Below are positions 16,162 to 22,805 of a stretch of 25,818 bases of DNA, piece by piece. How positions within the stretch are numbered: the stretch's first letter is position 1; every line of letters begins with the position of its first letter. Origin of the DNA: Chloroflexota bacterium (lineage in GTDB: Bacteria > Chloroflexota > Anaerolineae > J102). Under the pieces are notes generated by a model that was not told the origin of the DNA, did no database searches, and worked only from the letters and a program-made list of their open reading frames with translations. The DNA is taken from contig JAADFV010000157.1 of the NCBI GenBank assembly GCA_013152695.1, positions 1-25,818 of the forward strand, given 5' to 3'. The translations under genes and the position numbers were made by a program.

Positions 16162-16542
16162 TTAGGGGATAAGGGCGATAACCTCGATTTCTACTAAAGC
16201 GCCCAGGGGCAGGGCTGCCACGGCGACGGTTGAGCGTGCGGGCGGTTCTCCTGAAAATACTGCACCATAAATAGCATTGACAGCCTGAAAATCGGCCATA
16301 TCTGTGAGAAAGATCGTCGTTTTGACAATATTGTCCATGCCAGTACCGGCAGTGGTAAGAATGGCCTCTAGATTTTTCATGACTTGTTGTGCCTGGGCTT
16401 CGAGGCCGTCACGCAGTTGTCCTGTGGCGGGATCGATGCCGATCTGGCCGGCTGTGAAGAGCCAGCTTCCCACACGAACGGCCTGCGAGTAAGGTCCGAC
16501 TGCCGCCGGAGCCTGGGATGTACTGATGATTTCTCGAGACAT
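16162..16542 (-). CDS. ridA: RidA/YjgF/UK114 family enamine/imine deaminase
   Basis: A 126-residue small enzyme that hydrolyses reactive 2-aminoacrylate-type enamines released by PLP enzymes, protecting them from damage. The length matches the family. Key residues are present: Tyr18 in GPYSQ, Arg103 in PARSTV (binds the substrate carboxylate) and Glu118 near the C-terminus, with the signature region LPLGALVEIE. The ATG at 16542 has AAGGAG about 7 nt upstream. It follows trmB by 30 nt on the same strand and is probably co-transcribed with it. The functional link between a tRNA methyltransferase and RidA is not obvious. No clear terminator lies between its stop and the S1 promoter. Confidence 0.95.
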   Translation of the reverse strand: MSREIISTSQAPAAVGPYSQAVRVGSWLFTAGQIGIDPATGQLRDGLEAQAQQVMKNLEAILTTAGTGMDNIVKTTIFLTDMADFQAVNAIYGAVFSGEPPARSTVAVAALPLGALVEIEVIALIP

Positions 16543-16572
16543 GATAATTCTCCTTGGGGGGTGAAGATGTTT

Positions 16573-17331
16573 TTATGAAGGTTTTTTACTGTAGTAGAGA
16601 AATTGGTAGGGACGCTGGATATCGTCACAAAAGACCTGACGAGCGGTGGGCGTGGCTCCCCTGAATCGTTGCGTGATTTCGGCGGGGGTGGTGACGAGCT
16701 GGGGATGGGCCGAAAGCATGGTTTGGATCTGTTCTGCATACCCTGGAACATCAGTGGCGATACGTAAAATGCCTTCAGGCCGAAGAAGAATGACGAGGAT
16801 TTCGACAAAGGGAGGGACAAAGAGCCGGCGGATTTGGTGTTTGGGTTTCCACCAGGGGTCGGGAAAGAGGATGTGGAAAACGTCGACGCTTTGGGGCGGG
16901 AGAAGGCGGGGAAGAACGTAGCGGGCGTCATCATCACTCACCCAGATGTTAGCCAGACCCTGTTTTTGTATTTTTTTGAGGATACGTCGGGTCAATTTAC
17001 TTTTGACTTCGAAGGCGAGGAAGTGACGTTGGGGATGCTGTGCCGCCCAATCCAGGATGAATTCTCCGCGACCACTACCAATTTCGATTTCGAGCGGAGC
17101 GGCCTTAAGAAAGCTTTGCAATGACTCAAGGTGCTCGGGGGCAGAACCAAGCAGGCGAAAGGCAGGGGGTTGGGTGAGGATAGAAGGGTGTTTGGCAGGA
17201 GGTCGACGGCTGGGATCACCTCCGATCAGCCCTTTGCCTTCCTCGTAACGACGAAGAGCTCGCTGTAAGCGGCTTTCGTCGGTTTCAAAGGTTTCACGAC
17301 CGACGCGATAAAGTGGTTTGGGTGAATTCAT
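16573..17331 (-). CDS. trmB: tRNA (guanine46-N7)-methyltransferase
   Basis: A 252-residue SAM enzyme that makes m7G46 in tRNA variable loops. Motif I is EIGSGRGEF (83-91) and the diagnostic PDPWWKPKHQIRR is at 157-169, both intact. The last residues include a TrmB-like TARQVFCDD-type region. An N-terminal extension of about 70 residues precedes the catalytic domain, rich in Arg and Pro, as in a number of longer TrmB proteins. The frame extends upstream to a TTG at 17418, but the ATG at 17331 is preferred and lies 35 nt downstream of a good promoter -10; no clear Shine-Dalgarno is seen. It heads a two-gene unit with ridA. Confidence 0.94.
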   Translation of the reverse strand: MNSPKPLYRVGRETFETDESRLQRALRRYEEGKGLIGGDPSRRPPAKHPSILTQPPAFRLLGSAPEHLESLQSFLKAAPLEIEIGSGRGEFILDWAAQHPQRHFLAFEVKSKLTRRILKKIQKQGLANIWVSDDDARYVLPRLLPPQSVDVFHILFPDPWWKPKHQIRRLFVPPFVEILVILLRPEGILRIATDVPGYAEQIQTMLSAHPQLVTTPAEITQRFRGATPTARQVFCDDIQRPYQFLYYSKKPS

Positions 17332-17365
17332 TGTGCTAAAAGAATATCTCAAAAAATGATAGCCT

Positions 17366-17394
17366 ATCGTAGCATTGTCTTTATAGATTTCCAA
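17366..17394 (-). promoter_or_regulatory. Promoter of trmB-ridA
   Basis: On the minus strand TTGGAA (17389-17394), 17-nt spacer, TACGAT (17366-17371), with TGC just before the -10 making it extended. It lies back to back with the nuo promoter on the other strand. Confidence 0.6.
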
Positions 17395-17434
17395 GAAATT
17401 TTCTGGTTGGGGTATCAACCTTATTATTTTCTCT

Positions 17435-17463
17435 TTGGCACACTCCTTAATCTATGCTACACT
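17435..17463 (+). promoter_or_regulatory. Promoter P1 of the nuo locus
   Basis: TTGGCA (17435-17440), 17-nt spacer, TACACT (17458-17463), with TGC before the -10. It predicts a leader of about 195 nt before nuoA. Confidence 0.65.
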
Positions 17464-17479
17464 GCGAATGTGGTTCATC

Positions 17480-17492
17480 TTTCACTGTGAAA
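17480..17492. promoter_or_regulatory. Palindrome between the two nuo promoters
   Basis: TTTCAC-T-GTGAAA is a perfect 6-bp inverted repeat with a single central base. It lies 17 nt after the P1 -10 and 25 nt before P2. It could be an operator. It is not a Rex site, which has the opposite half-site orientation (GTGAA then TTCAC). Confidence 0.4.
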
Positions 17493-17516
17493 AACTTCCC
17501 TACTTCGAAATGCTTG

Positions 17517-17525
17517 TGCTATAAT
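17517..17525 (+). promoter_or_regulatory. Promoter P2 of the nuo locus
   Basis: TGCTATAAT is a perfect extended -10 with no good -35. It would start transcripts near 17532, about 134 nt before nuoA. Confidence 0.55.
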
Positions 17526-17665
17526 CGCTTCTGTTTGCTGTCAAGGAACAGGTGCTTTTGGCAACGATCATTGCCTTCATGTTCCCGTAGCACAAAAGAT
17601 AGAAATTTTAGTTATCCTCATTGGCTTGTCGTTCGATCTTAGTTGCTTTCATAGGAGAAGGCTTT

Positions 17666-18022
17666 ATGCTTCAACAATATGGCCTTATTGGAATGCTTGC
17701 CCTGATTGCTTTGGCTTTTCCGTTTGTGGTTGTAGGGTTTACTTGGTTGATTCGCCCCAAACGACCAGATCCAGTCAAGAATTCGACATATGAATGTGGA
17801 ATAGAAACGATCGGTGAGACATGGGTGCAGTTTCGTGCTCAGTATTATCTCATTGCTTTGGTCTTCGTTATTTTTGATATCGAAGTCATGTTTTTGTTCC
17901 CCTTTGCTGTAGCATTTAACGAACTGCAGTTGTTTGCCGTCGTCGAAGCCATTATTTTTGTCGTTATGCTGGCTGTTGGGCTGATATATGCCTGGAGAAA
18001 GCAGGCGCTAGAGTGGCAGTAA
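17666..18022 (+). CDS. nuoA: NADH-quinone oxidoreductase subunit A
   Basis: A 118-residue membrane subunit of complex I with three transmembrane helices; it borders the quinone chamber with NuoH. The conserved loop is clear: TYECG with Cys44, then QFRAQYY and the second helix with FDIE (Asp71, Glu73), followed by the third helix. The frame opens at 17621, but the ATG at 17666 has AGGAG 8 nt upstream and starts the canonical N-terminus. It is the first gene of the locus, yet its neighbour is nuoH rather than nuoB, and a strong hairpin begins within its last codons. Confidence 0.95.
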   Translation: MLQQYGLIGMLALIALAFPFVVVGFTWLIRPKRPDPVKNSTYECGIETIGETWVQFRAQYYLIALVFVIFDIEVMFLFPFAVAFNELQLFAVVEAIIFVVMLAVGLIYAWRKQALEWQ

Positions 18023-18050
18023 ATCATTTCGATTCACTGCCACCTTTCTT
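18013..18050 (+). terminator. Terminator-like hairpin at the nuoA stop
   Basis: GTGGCAGT (18013-18020) pairs with ACTGCCAC (18036-18043), then after one mismatch AATC (18022-18025) pairs with GATT (18031-18034) around a 5-nt loop. The stem is followed by CTTTCTTTTTT. It has the form of an intrinsic terminator and overlaps the last codons of nuoA. Confidence 0.75.
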
Positions 18051-18055
18051 TTTTG

Positions 18056-18093
18056 AGCTTTGTTAAAGAAGATGAGCAACGAAGCTTTATTTC
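18056..18093 (+). terminator. Second terminator-like hairpin between nuoA and nuoH
   Basis: AGCTTTGTT (18056-18064) pairs with AACGAAGCT (18078-18086) with one G-U wobble and a 13-nt loop, followed by TTATTTC. It is weaker than the preceding hairpin, but the two are in tandem within the 98-nt gap. Confidence 0.5.
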
Positions 18094-18120
18094 ATCCCTT
18101 GTCATTACGGAGACGCATTT

Positions 18121-19320
18121 ATGGATCTATCAAAAATTGATCTACGTGCCATCGGTGCATGGTTTAATGGGTTATTGATAAATTCGGGACTATCGCAAGG
18201 TTGGATTGTTGCAATTGAGGCACTGGTTGGTGCTTTGATCCTGCTTATTTTCAGCCTCACCTTGGTAATCCTCTTAATCTGGTTTGAACGCAAACTGGCG
18301 GGGCGCATCCAAGACCGCCTGGGCCCCAATCGCGTAGGCCCCTACGGTTTACTGCAGACTGTGGCCGATGCCTTGAAATTGCTCACAAAAGAAGATGTTA
18401 CTCCGGCGGAAGCAGACCGCGTGACTTATAATTTGGCGCCGGCGTTGGCTGTTTTCCATGTAATTATGGCCATGGCTGTGATCCCCTTCGCCGATCGTGT
18501 CATTGGCGCTGACATCAATATCGGTGTGCTTTATTTGATGGCTGTTGGCGCCATTGGTTCGATGGCGGCGTTGATGGCGGGGTGGGCTTCGAACAACAAA
18601 TATGCCTTGATTGGTGGATTCCGTGTAGTGGCACAGCTGCTTAGTTACGAGATTCCTATGGTGTTGGCCATGCTGATTCCTGTGATGGTGGCCGGTACGA
18701 TGCGAATGAATGGTTTAGCCCAGGATCAAGGTGGTTTTGGAGGGTTTGGTTGGTATATTTGGACTTTGCCTCTCGCCTTTATCATCTTCTTTATTGCCTC
18801 TCTAGCTGAAGGTGAGCGCGCACCCTTTGATCTTCTCGAGGCAGAATCAGAGATCGTAGCCGGGTACAATATCGAGTATTCGGCGATGAAGTTTGCCTGG
18901 TTCTACCTGGCCTTTTTTATGAATAGTTGGGTACTGGCAGCCATCGCTACCACGATTTTCCTGGGGGGATGGCAAGGACCGTTCGTCGAACAGCTTCCGG
19001 CATTAGGTGTGATTTATTTCTTCGCCAAGACTATCTTCATCTTCTTCGTGTTTGCATGGGTGCGAGCGACCTTCCCCCGTTTGCGTATCGATCAGATGAT
19101 GAGTTTCTGCTGGAAGTTTTTGGTTCCTTTGGCGCTTGTCCTTTTCATGGTGGTGGCAATTATCCTCAAATTACAGCTACCTCACCCCATCGAAGGTATT
19201 GTTCTTTTCCTAGCCAATATCGCAATTTTACTGGTAGGACTTTCCTTCTTAGGGCGGTCCCAGCGTAAAGCTGTGCAGGCGCCCAAGCGTCTTTTCACTC
19301 CCGAAATTCCTCGTATCTAA
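18121..19320 (+). CDS. nuoH: NADH-quinone oxidoreductase subunit H
   Basis: A 399-residue membrane subunit that forms the quinone-entry channel of complex I. Conserved features are ERKLAGRIQDRLGPNRVG (56-73), the KLLTKED loop, and GERAPFDLLEAESEIVAGYN (231-250) with its charged cluster at the Q-module junction. It is longer than E. coli NuoH (about 325): some 25 residues extend the N-terminus and the C-terminus also runs on. The ATG at 18121 has GGAG about 8 nt upstream. No promoter is clear in the short gap after the nuoA hairpins, so its transcription depends on read-through or an unseen start. Confidence 0.95.
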   Translation: MDLSKIDLRAIGAWFNGLLINSGLSQGWIVAIEALVGALILLIFSLTLVILLIWFERKLAGRIQDRLGPNRVGPYGLLQTVADALKLLTKEDVTPAEADRVTYNLAPALAVFHVIMAMAVIPFADRVIGADINIGVLYLMAVGAIGSMAALMAGWASNNKYALIGGFRVVAQLLSYEIPMVLAMLIPVMVAGTMRMNGLAQDQGGFGGFGWYIWTLPLAFIIFFIASLAEGERAPFDLLEAESEIVAGYNIEYSAMKFAWFYLAFFMNSWVLAAIATTIFLGGWQGPFVEQLPALGVIYFFAKTIFIFFVFAWVRATFPRLRIDQMMSFCWKFLVPLALVLFMVVAIILKLQLPHPIEGIVLFLANIAILLVGLSFLGRSQRKAVQAPKRLFTPEIPRI

Positions 19321-19368
19321 CGACTCACATCTTCCCCCGTTTCGATTTTATCCAAGGAAGAAGCCTTT

Positions 19369-19866
19369 ATGGTTCAACAAGTCATTTTCATTATCATGGC
19401 CATTTTCACTTTGGGTATGGCTCTAGGCACGGTAACAGCCCGCAATCTATTCCATGCGGCCCTGTTCCTTGTCGGTGCTTTTGCCGGTGTCGCCGTGCTC
19501 TATGTCCTGCTCGAAGCTGAATTCTTGGCTGTGTCCCAGGTCATTATTTACATTGGTGCCATTGCAACATTGATTATCTTTGCCATTATGCTCAGCCGCA
19601 GCATGATGGGAAAAGAATCTGGCGCCTTGAATCGACAGTGGTTGTTTGCTGCCGGCGGCGCCGTGCTGTTTTTTGCTGTTCTGGCCTACCTGCTTAGCCA
19701 GATGCAGTTTGCTGTGCAGTCAGCACCGGTGCCCGACGATATCATTCCCAAGATTGGGCGTGGTTTCGTTAGTGTTTACGTCATCCCATTTGAAGTCGCT
19801 TCTGTGTTGCTTTTGGTGGCTCTTGTGGGGGCCATCATGCTGGCACGTGAGCGACATAGTCAATAA
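19369..19866 (+). CDS. nuoJ: NADH-quinone oxidoreductase subunit J
   Basis: A 165-residue membrane subunit of about five helices that, with NuoK, links the quinone-entry region to the antiporter-like subunits. The signature VSQVIIYIGAIATLIIF (55-71) includes the helix bulge region important in complex I. The ATG at 19369 has AAGGAAG about 9 nt upstream. It starts 48 nt after nuoH; the nuoI gene that usually sits there is absent, and no remnant is visible. Confidence 0.94.
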   Translation: MVQQVIFIIMAIFTLGMALGTVTARNLFHAALFLVGAFAGVAVLYVLLEAEFLAVSQVIIYIGAIATLIIFAIMLSRSMMGKESGALNRQWLFAAGGAVLFFAVLAYLLSQMQFAVQSAPVPDDIIPKIGRGFVSVYVIPFEVASVLLLVALVGAIMLARERHSQ

Positions 19867-19889
19867 TCATTCAAGGAGGAGAATCGTCT

Positions 19890-20201
19890 GTGGCCATACC
19901 GCTTACCTGGTATCTCATTTTGGCAGCAGCGCTGTTTAGCATTGGCTTTTACGGCGTCTTGGCTCGGCGCAATGCTGTGGCGATTTTGATGGGCATCGAG
20001 TTGATGCTCAATGCCGTCAATATCAATTTCCTGGCCTTTTGGCGTTACATCCGTCCGGATGAGCCGGTCGGTCAGATCTTCGCGATTTTTGTGCTGACCG
20101 TGGCCGCAGCGGAAGCCGCTGTCGGTCTGGCTTTGATTATTTCGATTTATCGTACACGCAAGACGATTAACGTCGATAACATTGATTTACTCAAAGGCTA
20201 A
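19890..20201 (+). CDS. nuoK: NADH-quinone oxidoreductase subunit K
   Basis: A 103-residue, three-helix membrane subunit related to MrpC. The two proton-path glutamates are in place: Glu37 in GIELMLNA and Glu75 in AAAEAAVGLA. The start is GTG at 19890, chosen because AAGGAGGAG lies 8 nt upstream and it gives the standard N-terminus. It follows nuoJ by 23 nt. After it comes an unusually long gap before nuoL. Confidence 0.95.
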   Translation: MAIPLTWYLILAAALFSIGFYGVLARRNAVAILMGIELMLNAVNINFLAFWRYIRPDEPVGQIFAIFVLTVAAAEAAVGLALIISIYRTRKTINVDNIDLLKG

Positions 20202-20523
20202 TATTCCCGCTCTGTCAGTGATAAAAGCAGGCGCTGAATCGCAGTAAGGACGTTTCTACACCCGATTTCTAAAGGTAGACTTCCTGTTCGACCTTTTTCG
20301 CTGGTATTGGCGATGATCGACGAAGTTATCTTTAGGAGGATGTTTTTCTCAGAGAAAGGCAATCCATTTTGCCATGAGCGGCTGATATGTTTGATTGCTC
20401 TTGTTACTATTCTTTTCATTTTTGATTGCCGCTCCCTAGCCGATTACGTCTTTATTTTTCATCCCTTTTTCGCTTGAGCACTTGCTCTTTTGCTGACACA
20501 ACGCACACCCTTCGAGGTTGTTT
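20202..20523 (+). other. Long gap between nuoK and nuoL
   Basis: A 322-nt non-coding-looking stretch interrupts an otherwise tight run of nuo genes. It holds a small candidate ORF (20340-20477), a long-range inverted repeat (GAGCGGC 20376-20382 with GCCGCTC 20428-20434) and a short GAGC-ACTT-GCTC stem followed by T residues near 20476-20491. I find no convincing promoter and no RNA gene. Confidence 0.5.
20340..20477 (+). CDS. Possible 45-residue small membrane protein
   Basis: ATG at 20340 directly after AGGAGG opens a 45-codon frame ending in TGA. The product has a charged start (MFFSEKGNPF), one hydrophobic segment (LICLIALVTILFIF) and a Phe-rich tail. The purine-rich tract is too close to the ATG for ideal initiation, and the T-rich base composition alone would yield hydrophobic codons, so this may be chance. 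Confidence 0.2.
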   Translation: MFFSEKGNPFCHERLICLIALVTILFIFDCRSLADYVFIFHPFFA

Positions 20524-22692
20524 ATGTCGGAATCAATTTTTAACCTGACGTGGTTGATACCACTCCCTCCCTTGTTGGCTTTCTTTGCCATCATTCTCTT
20601 CACCAATCGAAATAAACGTTTGAGTTCCAATGTGGCTATTGGGGCAGTGGCTGTTTCCTGGCTTCTGGCCTGGGTGGTGGCAATTGCTTTCTTTAGCAAC
20701 GCAAGCTGGGTCGAACATCCATTCGATCTGAAAGTGGGATGGATTCCCACAGGAACGACAACCTTTAGCATGGGCGTGGCAGTGGATGCCGTAACGGCTG
20801 GGATGTTGTTTATGGTGGGGTTTGTACTTACCATGATCTTCATCTATAGCTCAGGCTACATGACTTTTCCCGGCCATCTCGATCCCTCCCTCAATACCGA
20901 CGGACTCGATCCTCGCTACAGTCGCTTTTTTGCTTACATCTCCCTTTTTGCCACGGGGATGTTGGGGTTGGTGGTTGCAAACAACCTCTTGATGCTCTTC
21001 ATCTTCTGGGAGATCATGGGCTTGTGTTCCTATCTGCTCATCGGTTTCTGGTATGAAAAGAAATATCCTGATCCCAAGCAAATTACTCCCAAAGAGGCCG
21101 GCCTCAAGGCATTTCTGACGACGCGTGTGGGCGATGTTTTATTGATGATGGGCATGATTTTCCTCTACATTCATGCCGGGGATCTCAATTTCCAGGTCAT
21201 TTTCAGCGGAGAAACCCTCCATCACATTGCCGAAGCGACGGTAAACCTGCCTTTGTTTGGTGAGACCTCATGGGCGGTATTGATTTCTGTGCTGATTTTC
21301 TTTGGCGCGATTGGTAAATCAGCTCAGTTCCCCTTGCATGTGTGGCTGCCCGACGCCATGGAAGGCCCAACCCCTGTTTCCGCCTTGATCCATGCCGCCA
21401 CCATGGTTTCGGCCGGCGTTTATCTGATTGTACGCATGTCACCGCTGTTTGTCGCCGCGGGTCATGGTCAAAATGGCGCCATGACTTTTGTAGCCTTCAT
21501 CGGCGCTTTTACGGCACTCTTCGCTGCCACCATTGCCGTCGCCCAGAATGATATCAAGCGGGTGTTGGCCTATTCGACCATTTCGCAGCTAGGTTACATG
21601 TTTGCTGCTCTGGGCATCGGCGCCTGGGTGGCTGCCATCTTCCACTTGCTGATTCACGCCTTCTTCAAAGGACTCCTGTTCCTGGCTTCGGGTTCCGTCA
21701 TTCATGGTGTCGAGCACGGCCACCATCATGCCCACGAACACGGAGAAGGCGAGGAAGGATACTTCGACGCCCAGAATATGTTGAACATGGGAGGTTTGCT
21801 GAAGCGCATGCCGCGCACCGGCTGGACATTTATCCTCGGCGGTGCTGCTTTATCGGGCTTCCCTATCATTACGGCTGGTTTCTGGTCCAAGGATGAGATT
21901 CTTTCGGATGCCTGGGCAAATGGCCATGCCGCAGTTTTCTGGACTCTGGCCCTCGCCGCCCTTCTCACGGCCTTTTACACTTTCCGCCAGATCTTCCTCA
22001 CTTTTACGGGCAAGCCTCGTACCCCTGCTGCGGCCCATGCCCCTGAAAGCGTGCCTTCGATGACTGTACCTTTGATGCTGCTGGCCGTCTTTGCCGTGGT
22101 CGGAGGTTGGGTCGGTATTCCCGAGCACTTCCCTGTGTTGGGCGGTCTTCTCAATAATCCGCTCGGCTCTTTGTTAGGGGGGCAGGCTGAATTTTACGGT
22201 TTGCATTATGAGGTACTGCCTTTCCACCTTTTCCCCGTGCTCGTTTCCATGACCGTATCGCTGGGTGGTATTTTCCTGGCCTGGCTGGTGTATGGCCGGC
22301 GCCCCTTAGTGGCAGGGCAGCCTGATCCCTTGCGTAACTGGCTGGGCCCCGTCTACACAGTCCTCGAGAATAAGTATTACTTCGACGAACTGTATTACGC
22401 TACCTTTGTCCGCTTTGCGGGATGGTTTGCCGATCTCTGCTATTCCTTCGATGATCGTTGGTTCATCGATCCCATCGTCGATGGTGTGGGTCGTATTGGC
22501 AAATGGCTGTCGACGGCATTGCGTCGCTTCATCGATGAGCCTGTGATCGATGGGGCTGTCAATGGCGCCGGTCTCGTAACGCAGGCCGCGGGCTCAGTTG
22601 TGCGCTTATTGCAAACCGGACAGGCGCAGAACTACCTCCTGGTTCTGCTTTTGACCATTCTCGTGTTGTTAGCCATGGTTCAGTTCGTTTAG
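20524..22692 (+). CDS. nuoL: NADH-quinone oxidoreductase subunit L
   Basis: A 722-residue antiporter-like subunit, the distal proton pump with the long lateral helix. Key residues are Glu163 (FWEIMG), the TM7 lysine Lys265 in GKSAQFPLHVWLPDAMEGPTP, and the AYSTISQLGYM motif. Hydrophobic helices run to the extreme C-terminus, and the lateral-helix region is present. A His-rich loop (His394, 398, 400, 401, 402, 404 and 406) followed by acidic residues sits where shorter NuoL proteins have a plain loop. The ATG at 20524 has GAGG 6 nt upstream; a TTG at 20518 is in frame but less likely. Confidence 0.96.
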   Translation: MSESIFNLTWLIPLPPLLAFFAIILFTNRNKRLSSNVAIGAVAVSWLLAWVVAIAFFSNASWVEHPFDLKVGWIPTGTTTFSMGVAVDAVTAGMLFMVGFVLTMIFIYSSGYMTFPGHLDPSLNTDGLDPRYSRFFAYISLFATGMLGLVVANNLLMLFIFWEIMGLCSYLLIGFWYEKKYPDPKQITPKEAGLKAFLTTRVGDVLLMMGMIFLYIHAGDLNFQVIFSGETLHHIAEATVNLPLFGETSWAVLISVLIFFGAIGKSAQFPLHVWLPDAMEGPTPVSALIHAATMVSAGVYLIVRMSPLFVAAGHGQNGAMTFVAFIGAFTALFAATIAVAQNDIKRVLAYSTISQLGYMFAALGIGAWVAAIFHLLIHAFFKGLLFLASGSVIHGVEHGHHHAHEHGEGEEGYFDAQNMLNMGGLLKRMPRTGWTFILGGAALSGFPIITAGFWSKDEILSDAWANGHAAVFWTLALAALLTAFYTFRQIFLTFTGKPRTPAAAHAPESVPSMTVPLMLLAVFAVVGGWVGIPEHFPVLGGLLNNPLGSLLGGQAEFYGLHYEVLPFHLFPVLVSMTVSLGGIFLAWLVYGRRPLVAGQPDPLRNWLGPVYTVLENKYYFDELYYATFVRFAGWFADLCYSFDDRWFIDPIVDGVGRIGKWLSTALRRFIDEPVIDGAVNGAGLVTQAAGSVVRLLQTGQAQNYLLVLLLTILVLLAMVQFV

Positions 22693-22704
22693 CCTTGTTG
22701 TCTG

Positions 22705-22739
22705 CAAATATACGTTCATTGCGTAAATGACGGTATTTG
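22705..22739 (+). other. Imperfect hairpin between nuoL and nuoM
   Basis: CAAATA (22705-22710) pairs with TATTTG (22734-22739), and inside it TCATT with AATGA, flanked by CG/CG, forms a second helix. It is followed by a pyrimidine run (TTTCCTCTCTCTT). It may be a weak terminator, a processing site or a barrier to exonucleases. Confidence 0.4.
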
Positions 22740-22805
22740 TTTCCTCTCTCTTATCACCATTCGACTTAGTTTTTATCTCCATATTGCTCCGAGGAGTAGA
22801 TTTCA

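Noticed and set aside
17332..17418. 29-codon upstream extension of trmB
   Set aside because: It begins at a TTG without a usable ribosome-binding site and would lie over the predicted trmB promoter; the ATG at 17331 fits better.
17480..17492. Rex (NADH-sensing) operator before nuo
   Set aside because: The half sites are in the reverse orientation and spacing of the Rex consensus, so only an unassigned palindrome is reported.
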